DNA of 64,000 nucleotides, taken from assembly GCA_001931535.1 (NCBI GenBank), contig CP016211.1:5377573-5441572 (forward strand), written 5' to 3'. The position numbers were made by a program, and so were the translations under genes. Numbering within the stretch: position 1 is the first letter of the stretch; each line of letters opens with the position of its first letter. The notes under the pieces are model-generated. The model did not search any database, was not told the origin of the DNA, and worked only from the letters and a program-made list of their open reading frames with translations. This document shows positions 25,843 through 33,278 of the stretch, one piece after another. The DNA comes from Minicystis rosea. Its GTDB lineage: Bacteria > Myxococcota_A > Polyangia > Polyangiales > Polyangiaceae.

Positions 25843-27078
25843 TCAGGTGGTCTTCGGGGCTGCCGCGACGGGGATGAACGATCCGCCCTGCACCCGATCG
25901 GCGCCGGCCCGCGGCAACGCGCCGAGCCACACCTGCATCTTCGCTTCGCCCACGCACTGGTTGCGGGCCTCGACCCACTCGTTGCGCTCGGCCACCCACG
26001 CCAGGATCGCCGCGCGCGCCTCGTCGGTGATGGGCCTTTGATCTTCGGGATCGACGGGCGTGATCGATCCATCGAAGCGATAACGCACTTCCATCGGCCG
26101 GTTGGGATCGGCCTTCTTCATCGCCTCGCGATGCGCGGCGCGTGCGGCATCTTCTTCCTTGGCGCGCTTCGCCTGCGCGGCCTCGGCGGCGCGCGTGGCC
26201 GCCTCGTCGAGGCGCGTCTCGGCCGCCTGCTCCTCCGCGTCGAGCGGGCGGTTGGCCTCCTTGAGCCGCGTGTTCTGCTCCGGCGTCAGCCCCTCGAAGA
26301 CCACCCCGAGCACCTCGGTGAAGCGCGGCCGCTCGCGCAGATACGCGAGCGCGGCGTCCTCGTCCGCGAGCTCTTTGAACGACGTGTTCCCGTTGTGCAG
26401 ATCCCGGAGCTTGAGCGTGATCTTCGACATGCGCGGGATCATCGCCGACCGCTCGTCCGGATCCAACGACAATGCGAAGCTCATGGCACCCGGCTCGATC
26501 TCTGCGCCGGGCATGATCGCCGCGAGCTCCGCATGCGCCTCCGTCGCGAGCCGCGCGACCTCCGCGCCGAGCCAATCGAGGAACGCCGCATCCCACGCGA
26601 AGCCCTCGGGCCACGCGCGGGGAATGGCGGCCGCGAGCGTCGCATCCCAGCGCTCGTACACGGCCCGCAGCGTTCCATGCGCGCGTCGCGCCGCGACCGC
26701 GTGACGATCGCCGCGCGCCTCGCCGCCTTCGCGAAACGCGTCGTCGCACAGGAAGTAATTGCAGGTCTCCGGTCGCTGCTCCGGCGTGATGGTGCAGCCG
26801 CGCGGACCGTGAAAAGCACACTTCGATTGCCGTGGGAGATCGCGCGCCTCCCGCTTGCGCACGCGGCGCACCGCGAGCCCGCGCGCGACGGGCTCGACGC
26901 GACGGGCGGCGATTTGATCGAGCAGCCAATCTCGACCGCCGTGCCGGACGACGCGGCCGATGTCGGACCAATCGTACTCGGGCGGCGCCACGCAGCAGCC
27001 CGCCGGCCCCTGCGGGCACGACGCGCACAGCGTGGAGAGGAGAACGGTGCTCTCACCGAGGAGCGTCAGCCGAATCAT
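25843..27078 (-). CDS. YkgJ-like cysteine-cluster protein with long helical tail
   Basis: First gene of the GMC operon. The N-terminal 110 residues carry a Cys pattern of the YkgJ/UPF0153 metal-binding family: TLCASCPQGPAGCC, then KCAFHGPRGC and CNYFLCDD. These Cys probably bind zinc or an iron-sulfur centre. The remaining 300 residues are unlike YkgJ: a helical stretch rich in Ala, Glu and Arg (coiled-coil-like near residues 250-320, EEQAAETRLDEAATRAAEAA) and a Pro-containing end. Start chosen at the second ATG (MIRLTLLG); an ATG 42 bases upstream would add MTTGPRACHPCGAR. Position before the oxidoreductase genes suggests a role in cofactor or complex assembly, which is inference. Confidence 0.7.
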   Translation of the reverse strand: MIRLTLLGESTVLLSTLCASCPQGPAGCCVAPPEYDWSDIGRVVRHGGRDWLLDQIAARRVEPVARGLAVRRVRKREARDLPRQSKCAFHGPRGCTITPEQRPETCNYFLCDDAFREGGEARGDRHAVAARRAHGTLRAVYERWDATLAAAIPRAWPEGFAWDAAFLDWLGAEVARLATEAHAELAAIMPGAEIEPGAMSFALSLDPDERSAMIPRMSKITLKLRDLHNGNTSFKELADEDAALAYLRERPRFTEVLGVVFEGLTPEQNTRLKEANRPLDAEEQAAETRLDEAATRAAEAAQAKRAKEEDAARAAHREAMKKADPNRPMEVRYRFDGSITPVDPEDQRPITDEARAAILAWVAERNEWVEARNQCVGEAKMQVWLGALPRAGADRVQGGSFIPVAAAPKTT

Positions 27079-27283
27079 GCGCGCGCCGCAGGGATGGCAG
27101 GCCCGAGGCCCGGTCGTCAAGCGGTGCGCCGCACCGGCCGGCGAGCGCGGCCGTCACGCGGCGCGCGATCGGCGCTTTCGATCTCCATCGCTTCGCCGTC
27201 CGTCGCGTCGTGCGCGAGCCCCACGAGCGAAGGGGCGATTCGATGGCGAAGAGAGGTTTCGATCGCGCCGCCGTGATTGGCAA

Positions 27284-28054
27284 TCACACCCGGATACGCG
27301 CCTTCGACGGTCGGGTCTTGGAAAGGCCCAACAGCTCCGATGGCCGCGACTCGAGCGCTTTCAGGCTGACATGCCGGTGCCATTCGTCGGTCGCGTCCTG
27401 TTCGTACTCGGAGCCTACCGGGCCCAAGTACCCATAGAAGATGCACGACTTGAAGCCCTTCTCGCGGAAGTAATCGGCGCCCTGCCGCCCCATCGCCTTG
27501 TCGAGCGCAGGCACCATGACCCCTCGTTCGTACTGTTCCTGCGTGATCGCGTTCGCGGCCAGCCACCGCGCAAACCGCTCGTTGTTGCTCTCCGCCGAGG
27601 CACGGCTGTTGGCGAGCGCCTCGGGCGTGGGCTTCGTGCCGCTGTAACAGGAATAGAACTTGATCACGCCGGGAAACCGAGGGTCGAGCCCGCTGTCGAT
27701 GAGCCGCTGACACGCGATGGTGATGGGCAGGTTCGTCGCCTCGTCCTCCGAGATCCTCACCTGGATGTACGGAGCGCCCACGCTGCCATGCCCGCGGATG
27801 TACACCACGGCCTGAGGGTCGTCGTTGATCGCGGCGAGCAGGGGCTGCTGCTGGATGCTGGGATCGTACTGCACGACATGGAACCGGTTGTTCGTCACCA
27901 GGTTCCACTGCGCGGTCTTGTCCAGCCACTCCTGTCCCTCGGCGCCGTCCCAGGGGATGAAGACCACGCGCGTCGTCCGCTGCCGGACGTGGGCGTCGGC
28001 TTTGTGCCAGCTCCACCACCCCATGTAGATACCGTCGGGCACGCGTGTCGACAT
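27284..28054 (-). CDS. Putative VgrG-linked effector with clan CD peptidase-like His/Cys dyad
   Basis: A 256-residue protein divergent from vgrG, the two starts 88 bp apart. A hydrophobic strand followed by His-Gly (AVVYIRGHG, His89) and, 47 residues later, a second hydrophobic strand followed by Ser-Cys (VIKFYSCYSG, Cys136) match the layout of clan CD cysteine peptidases (caspases, gingipains, MARTX C80 domains). There is no signal peptide and no transmembrane segment. The C-terminal 110 residues (FREKGFKSCIFYGYLGP) look like a further beta-alpha layer. VgrG neighbours are often secreted toxins, so a protease effector is a reasonable idea. No immunity gene is obvious next to it. Start is the ATG at MSTRVPDGIYMGWW; upstream the frame is open but looks non-coding. 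Confidence 0.6.
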   Translation of the reverse strand: MSTRVPDGIYMGWWSWHKADAHVRQRTTRVVFIPWDGAEGQEWLDKTAQWNLVTNNRFHVVQYDPSIQQQPLLAAINDDPQAVVYIRGHGSVGAPYIQVRISEDEATNLPITIACQRLIDSGLDPRFPGVIKFYSCYSGTKPTPEALANSRASAESNNERFARWLAANAITQEQYERGVMVPALDKAMGRQGADYFREKGFKSCIFYGYLGPVGSEYEQDATDEWHRHVSLKALESRPSELLGLSKTRPSKARIRV

Positions 28055-28142
28055 GGGCACTCTCCCGGCCTTCGCCGGCCTCGAATGTAGTGGCGCTGCC
28101 CGCGCGCGATCAACGGGCACCGCGTCGCGGATCCCGAGTAGC

Positions 28143-30245
28143 ATGCGCCCCCCATCCGCGGAGACATCGCTCGTGACCCAATCCTCGACCCAGCGCCTGC
28201 ACCTCGATCTCTGGTTCGAATGCGGGGAGACCTCGCTCGAGGTCCGGCACCTCTCGGTGCGCGAGGCCATCTCCTCCCCGTTCGTGGTCGGCGTCATGGC
28301 GCGGTCGCCTCGCTCCACGATCGATCTCGACGGCATCACCGGCAAGGCCGCGTCGCTCACCCTCCGCGGGCAGGACGGCCCGGTGCGCACGTGGAAGGGC
28401 GTGTGCAGCCACATCGGGCAGATGAAGGCGATGCCCACCGATCAGCGAGGCTCGCTCTCGACCTACCAATTCGAGATCGTCCCGACGCTCTGGCTCCTCG
28501 CGCACCGCACGGGCCATCGCATCTACCAGCACCTCTCCATTCCGGACATCGTCGACAAGCTCCTCGCGGAGTGGAGCATCCAGCCCACGTGGAAGATCGA
28601 TCGCGGCAGCTACCCCGCGCTCGAATACAAGGTGCAGCACGGCGAGAGCGACTACGACTTCCTGAGCCGCCTGCTCGAGGAAGCGGGCATCGCCTTCACC
28701 TTCTCGGACCAGGGCGGCGCTCCCTCGAAGCTCACGCTCAGCGACAACCTCATCGAAGGCGCGCTCCACCGCGACTCGCCGATCCCGTTCCGCGACGACG
28801 TCGGCGCCGGCGCGAGCAAGCCCACGATGCAGGACGTGCGGCTGGTCCATCAGGTGCGCCCGGGCAAGGTCACGCTGCGCGAGCACGACTTCCGCAAGCC
28901 GGCCTATCCGCTCTTCGGCCGCGCGCTGCCCGAGGCCGCGGCCCCGGAGAATCGCTACGAGCAGTACCGCTACGACGCGGGCGCCTTCCTCTCCAAGAGC
29001 ACCGGCGGCGCGGACACGCCGGTCGCCGATCGCAAGGGTGTTTACCGGCCGGACGAGAAGCACGGAAATGATCTGGCCACGCGCACCCTCCAAGCCATCC
29101 GGGCCGACAAGCGCGTGGTCGCCTACAGCACCAACGTGGTCGAGCTCGCCCCCGGTACGCTCTTCAAGATCGAAGGGCACCACCACCCCGAGCTCCAGAG
29201 CGGCACGCTCCTCGTCACCGAGCTCGCGGTGACGGGCGCGCACGGCGACGACTGGAGCATCGAAGGCACCGCGGTCTTCGCCGATCCGAAGTCGCCGTAT
29301 CGGCCGCCGCGCAAGACGCCGAAGCCCATCATCCCCGGCCCGCAGAGCGCCACCGTGGTGGGCCCGATCGGCCGGGAGATCCACGTCGACGAGCACGGGC
29401 GCGTGCGCGTGCAGTTCCCGTGGGATCGCGAAGGCAAGAACGACGACGACAGCTCGTGCTGGCTGCGCGTCAGCCAGGGTTGGGCGGGCTCGGGCTTCGG
29501 CATGATCACCTTGCCTCGCATCGGGCAAGAGGTGCTCGTGGCCTTCCTCGACGGCGATCCCGACATGCCCATCATCGTCGGCCGGACCTTCAACGCGCTA
29601 CAGCCCGTGCCCTACGCGCTCCCCGAGAACCAGACGGTGAGCACCTGGAAGAGCCGCTCGTCCCCCGGCGGCGAGGGCTTCAACGAGATCAAGTTCGAGG
29701 ACAAGAAGGATCACGAGCTCGTGTACATGCAGGCCGAGCGCGATCGGCACACGCTCGTGAAGCACGACGAGGTCGAGCGCGTCGGGCACACCCGCCACGT
29801 CACCGTGGGGAGCGATCCGCGGTACACGCAGGGGCCTCCGCTGCCCGACGACGGCAACGACGATCTCGTCATCAAGGGCACGCACAAAAGGCTCGTTTAC
29901 AAGGGCGAGCACGTCCACGTGAAGGCCGGCCGGAGCGAGCAGATCGACGGCGCGGTGTCGCTCACCATCGGCCTCGGCCGCGACGAGAAGGTGCTGGGCG
30001 CCCACGCCCTCGAGGCCGCGACCATCCACGTCAAAGCGGGCTCGACGCTGGTGCTCGAAGCCGGGATGCGCCTCACCATCAAGAGCTCCGGCGGCTTCAT
30101 CGACATCAACCCCAGCGGCATCGACATCGTGGGGCTCACCGTCAACATCAACAGCGGCGGTGAGGCCGGCGCCGGCCCCGGCGCGCACCCCACGCGGCCG
30201 CTCCCGGCCGTCGAAGCGCACCCCAAAGACACGCCCACGCGCTGA
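28143..30245 (+). CDS. vgrG: Type VI secretion system spike protein VgrG
   Basis: A 700-residue VgrG, near the usual 600-750. The gp27-like part spans about 10-380 (GVCSHIGQMKAM, YQFEIVPTLWLLAHRTGHRI, YPALEYKVQHGESDYDFLSR, where Tyr-Asp-Phe is the common family signature). The gp5-like OB domain follows with VGPIGREIHVDEHGRVRVQF and SCWLRVSQGWAGSGFGMITL, then PRIGQEVLVAFLDGDPDMPI. The end is a gp5-C-like beta-helix with VKAGRSEQIDGAVSLTIGLG. VgrG trimers form the puncturing tip and carry effectors. No extra C-terminal enzymatic extension is present. It starts a five-gene run with overlapping ends. ATG chosen by similarity; a GTG 33 bases downstream is possible. Confidence 0.95.
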   Translation: MRPPSAETSLVTQSSTQRLHLDLWFECGETSLEVRHLSVREAISSPFVVGVMARSPRSTIDLDGITGKAASLTLRGQDGPVRTWKGVCSHIGQMKAMPTDQRGSLSTYQFEIVPTLWLLAHRTGHRIYQHLSIPDIVDKLLAEWSIQPTWKIDRGSYPALEYKVQHGESDYDFLSRLLEEAGIAFTFSDQGGAPSKLTLSDNLIEGALHRDSPIPFRDDVGAGASKPTMQDVRLVHQVRPGKVTLREHDFRKPAYPLFGRALPEAAAPENRYEQYRYDAGAFLSKSTGGADTPVADRKGVYRPDEKHGNDLATRTLQAIRADKRVVAYSTNVVELAPGTLFKIEGHHHPELQSGTLLVTELAVTGAHGDDWSIEGTAVFADPKSPYRPPRKTPKPIIPGPQSATVVGPIGREIHVDEHGRVRVQFPWDREGKNDDDSSCWLRVSQGWAGSGFGMITLPRIGQEVLVAFLDGDPDMPIIVGRTFNALQPVPYALPENQTVSTWKSRSSPGGEGFNEIKFEDKKDHELVYMQAERDRHTLVKHDEVERVGHTRHVTVGSDPRYTQGPPLPDDGNDDLVIKGTHKRLVYKGEHVHVKAGRSEQIDGAVSLTIGLGRDEKVLGAHALEAATIHVKAGSTLVLEAGMRLTIKSSGGFIDINPSGIDIVGLTVNINSGGEAGAGPGAHPTRPLPAVEAHPKDTPTR

Positions 30246-30257
30246 AGCGAGGAGCCC

Positions 30258-30629
30258 ATGCCCCAGGCCGCACGGATCTCCGATCTGCACATCTGCCAAG
30301 CCCACAGCGCGCCGGTGCCGATCGTCACCGGCGCGCGCACGGTGAAGATCGGGTTCATGCCCGCCGCGCGCGTGACCGACACGTGCGCTTGCCCGCCCCG
30401 CGCCGAGATCGTCGAAGGATCGAGCAACGTCTTCATCGAGGGCGAAGAGGCCGCGCGGCTCGGCGACGAGACGAATCCGAAAGGCGTCGTCGTCACGGGC
30501 TTTCCCACGGTGTTCATCGGCTCCACGCCCGAGGTCGACGCGCTCTTCGACGCCGCGAAGACGGGCGTCCCGTTCCTCGATTGCCAGACGTGCCGAATGG
30601 CGCGAACGACGGAGACGAACGAGCGATGA
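30258..30629 (+). CDS. PAAR-domain tip protein
   Basis: A 123-residue protein with the PAAR pattern: PQAARISDLHICQAH, then FMPAARVTDTCACPPRAEIV, FIEGEEAARLGDETN and FPTVFIG. PAAR proteins cap VgrG with a sharp zinc-bound cone; the Cys and His in HICQAH and CACPP can supply the metal ligands. A short tail with C-x-x-C (CQTC) follows. It starts 12 bp after vgrG behind AGGAG and ends in an ATGA overlap with the FHA-DUF4123 gene, so it is surely cotranscribed. Confidence 0.9.
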   Translation: MPQAARISDLHICQAHSAPVPIVTGARTVKIGFMPAARVTDTCACPPRAEIVEGSSNVFIEGEEAARLGDETNPKGVVVTGFPTVFIGSTPEVDALFDAAKTGVPFLDCQTCRMARTTETNER

Positions 30630-31498
30630 AGGCGATCCTGCACGTCGCCTCGGGCTCGCTCTCGGGGCGGCGCGTCCGCCTGCGCCCCGGCGATCCGCTG
30701 CGCATAGGCCGCCTCGGTCGGGCCGATGTGGTGTTGTCGCAAGACACGCAGATGGCCCCGGTCCACTTCGAGATCGATTGGGACGGCGCCGCCTGTAAGC
30801 TCCGCGATCTGAGCCGGCGCGGCACGCAAGTCGGAGACACGCTCGTCGAAGAGGCCATGATCGACGACGGCACGTTCATCGTCGCCGGCCAAACACGCTT
30901 CCTCCTCCGCGTGATTCCCGACGACGTCCTCGCCGGCCTGCCCCCCGCCCTCCCCGGCCCACCGCCGTCCGCCCAACGCCTCGCCGCCCGGGCCGCCGCG
31001 CTCGCCGCCCTCGAAGCCGAAACGGAGCCCCTCTTCGCCCTCCTCGACGCCGCCCGCGACCGCCGCATCTTCACGCTGGTCCGCACCTGCGAAGACGATG
31101 TTCGCTCCCTCTTCGACGGCGTGCCCGGCGAAGCGATGGCCAAAGCGGCACCGTATCTGGTGCGGCTCGACAAGGGATCAGCGCTCCTGCCCGTGCTCGT
31201 CGACGAGGGTTGGGGCGAGAGCTGGGGTGTTTACCTGACGAGCCCAAGGCCCCTCCGCGAAGTGCGGCAGAGGCTCCGGCGATCCTTGATGGTGAGAGAT
31301 GAAGAGACGGGGATGCCGCTCTACTTCCGCTTCTATGATCCGCGGGTGCTGAGGCCGTTTCTGCCGTCTTGCTCGGTGCGGCAGCGGAGCGAGATCATGG
31401 GGACGGAGATTACGGGGTTCGTGATGGAGGGTGAGGCGGGCGAGGTGTTGCGGTTCGGGCGCCCATCTCTCGATGGGCCTCATGTCGATCCGGCGTAA
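30626..31498 (+). CDS. FHA-DUF4123 effector adaptor
   Basis: A 290-residue two-domain protein. The first 95 residues form an FHA domain, read from LRPGDPLRIGRLGRADVVLS and the later HFEIDWDG and CKLRDLSRRGTQVG strands; it may read phosphothreonine made by the kinases in this genome. Residues about 115-240 match DUF4123 (ETEPLFALLDAARDRRIF, PYLVRLDKGSALLP, WGESWGVYLTS, REVRQRLRRSL, YFRFYDPRVLRPFLPSC). DUF4123 proteins are adaptors that load a specific effector on VgrG, usually the gene just downstream. Translation is coupled to the PAAR gene by ATGA. The FHA fusion is common in myxobacteria and suggests phospho-control of loading. Confidence 0.9.
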   Translation: MKAILHVASGSLSGRRVRLRPGDPLRIGRLGRADVVLSQDTQMAPVHFEIDWDGAACKLRDLSRRGTQVGDTLVEEAMIDDGTFIVAGQTRFLLRVIPDDVLAGLPPALPGPPPSAQRLAARAAALAALEAETEPLFALLDAARDRRIFTLVRTCEDDVRSLFDGVPGEAMAKAAPYLVRLDKGSALLPVLVDEGWGESWGVYLTSPRPLREVRQRLRRSLMVRDEETGMPLYFRFYDPRVLRPFLPSCSVRQRSEIMGTEITGFVMEGEAGEVLRFGRPSLDGPHVDPA

Positions 31499-31514
31499 CC
31501 GAGGAGCTTGAAGG

Positions 31515-31892
31515 ATGCTCACCATCCGGCGGCATCAGTCAGCGCTGTTCGTCCAGATCGCGATCGATCGTTTCGTCGGCGCGCTGGTCGCGCATTTCCG
31601 CGAGCACTTACCGCGACATTTCGAGGCGCTCGGCGAGGACGGGACACGCTCGGCGATCCGATATGGAATCGGGCGCGCCCGCTCCTACGGAATCGAGAGC
31701 GAGAGCGGTGTGCGGGTCTTCATTCAAATGATGTTCGTCTTCGGGCCCGGCTTCGACACCCATCCGAAGCTGCCGTGGGCGTCTCGTTGCCTGACGGCGG
31801 AGGGGGACGAGCGCACGCGCCTCCACGCGTTGATCGCCGAAGCCGAAGATCACCTGAGGGAAGCGGACGAGCGAGGAGGACCTGCACCATGA
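31515..31892 (+). CDS. Small type VI accessory protein
   Basis: A 125-residue mostly helical protein with ALVAHFREHLPRHFEAL, RYGIGRARSYGIESESGVRV and FGPGFDTHPKLPWASR. Proteins with this layout (a helical bundle ending in the F-x-x-G-P-x-F-D...PWA signature) commonly lie between DUF4123 adaptors and their cargo in VgrG clusters, probably as a chaperone or co-adaptor. It starts 16 bp after the adaptor and overlaps the cargo gene by four bases (ATGA), the last codon before the overlap being a proline. Confidence 0.75.
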   Translation: MLTIRRHQSALFVQIAIDRFVGALVAHFREHLPRHFEALGEDGTRSAIRYGIGRARSYGIESESGVRVFIQMMFVFGPGFDTHPKLPWASRCLTAEGDERTRLHALIAEAEDHLREADERGGPAP

Positions 31893-33172
31893 ACGAGCCC
31901 CCGCGCTGGGATCCATGGATTGGCCGGCTCGGCTACGCGATCAGCGGCATGAGCCACGAAGAGGCTCTTCAATACATCCGCTTCCGGGTGACGCCGGAAT
32001 GGGTGAGATCGACGGCGCTGGCCCCGCCCCTGGACAGCATCCGGTTGACGTGCGGCGCAGCCCCGCAACCTGCCGTCGACCCACGCCCTGCTCCCCCCCG
32101 TCGCCCCGCCATCAAGCCTCCTCTGGACCTCGGCCAGTGTCTCGCGTTGGCGTATTGGAACCGCGACGCTGACACCGAAGTACCAGTCCCCGTGCTCACA
32201 GCGGTGGATCTCGTCGTGGACCTGATGTCCCTCCAATCCGTCGTCACTCTCAAGGCGGAGGGAGCTTTCTTCCTCTGCGAGATGCCCTTTGGGTTCATCG
32301 GGCTTCGCGGTACCGTCGAACGCCCCGGCTCGAGCCTCCTCTGCGTCGACCAGGCGGCCTGCATCGGCGACATCCCTGCAGAGCTCGTGAGCCACGAGCC
32401 CAACCTCGCGCTCCTGCTCGAGACATGCCGCCGCGAATGCGCGCGTTGGGTGCTGCTCGACACCTTGAAACAATCGTCCATCGAGCGCCTCCAATTGGCC
32501 CTCACGCCGCCGGTCCACCTCGCTGCCATCGAAGACGACAACGTGCGGTTCGTGATCGAGCGCAGGCAAGACATCGAGACGATGGTGCTCGTGGACCAGG
32601 ACATGCCCTGGTGGTGGCCCGAGGAAGCCATCTACGTCGACGAGCAGTGGTCCTGCGTGCAAAGCGTGGGAGACCGCCCCGTCAACATGGTCACCTCCAA
32701 CGTCCTCACGTGCTGCGTGCTCGTCGGGCGAGGGATCAAGAACGGCGAGGTCCGCATCGGCATGACGCACATGCACGGGCCGTCATGGGAGGAGCACCAC
32801 GACGACGTCGTCACCTTCCTCGAGGATCTCTGCGATTCCGATGAAATGCTGGAGCTCTGGGTCCTCGGCGGGGCCGAGCCCAAAGGCTATCCGCCCGGGG
32901 AGAGCGCGCTCGTCTCCTGCTCCTTGGCCCTCTCTCTCCTCAACCTCCCCGACACCGAGATGCTCCACGGGCGCGCCAAAATCGCAGGGATGTGTCTGAG
33001 CAACAAGCAACGGCCCGGATACACGGTCTATGCGCTGACCTGCCGCGGGGACGAGCTCTTCTTCGCAGCCATCCACGACAAGTCCGCTGGAGCCACGTGG
33101 GTCAGCCTGCAGAAGCGGAGGGGCCAACGGCAGCAGGTCCCGGGGCTCCGCGCGTACCGATCCATGCGGTAG
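31889..33172 (+). CDS. Putative type VI effector with CheD/CNF-like deamidase domain
   Basis: Last gene of the VgrG run, 427 residues, where the cargo effector is expected. No signal peptide. Residues about 225-400 follow the CheD glutamine-deamidase layout: Thr269 in NMVTSNVLTCCVLVG, Cys275/Cys276 at the nucleophile position, then His294 in IGMTHMHGP, 18 residues after Cys276 (CheD has 17), then a helix, ELWVLGGA (CheD has a GGA strand) and SALVSCSLALSLLNL. CheD and CNF1-type toxins use Thr-Cys-His to deamidate Gln. The first 200 residues, with a Pro-rich stretch near 56-78, are unlike any family I know. ATG lies behind GAGGAGG; the overlap ATGA couples it to the small accessory gene. The assignment rests on motif reading only. 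Confidence 0.6.
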   Translation: MNEPPRWDPWIGRLGYAISGMSHEEALQYIRFRVTPEWVRSTALAPPLDSIRLTCGAAPQPAVDPRPAPPRRPAIKPPLDLGQCLALAYWNRDADTEVPVPVLTAVDLVVDLMSLQSVVTLKAEGAFFLCEMPFGFIGLRGTVERPGSSLLCVDQAACIGDIPAELVSHEPNLALLLETCRRECARWVLLDTLKQSSIERLQLALTPPVHLAAIEDDNVRFVIERRQDIETMVLVDQDMPWWWPEEAIYVDEQWSCVQSVGDRPVNMVTSNVLTCCVLVGRGIKNGEVRIGMTHMHGPSWEEHHDDVVTFLEDLCDSDEMLELWVLGGAEPKGYPPGESALVSCSLALSLLNLPDTEMLHGRAKIAGMCLSNKQRPGYTVYALTCRGDELFFAAIHDKSAGATWVSLQKRRGQRQQVPGLRAYRSMR

Positions 33173-33278
33173 TCGATCGGTCGAGGTAGACAGCGCCCGA
33201 ACGATTCAGGAGGCCAAGCCGAGCCGGGTCGAGGTGGCGAAACGCACGTTCGCATCACGAGCACGGCGCGGGAGAGCC

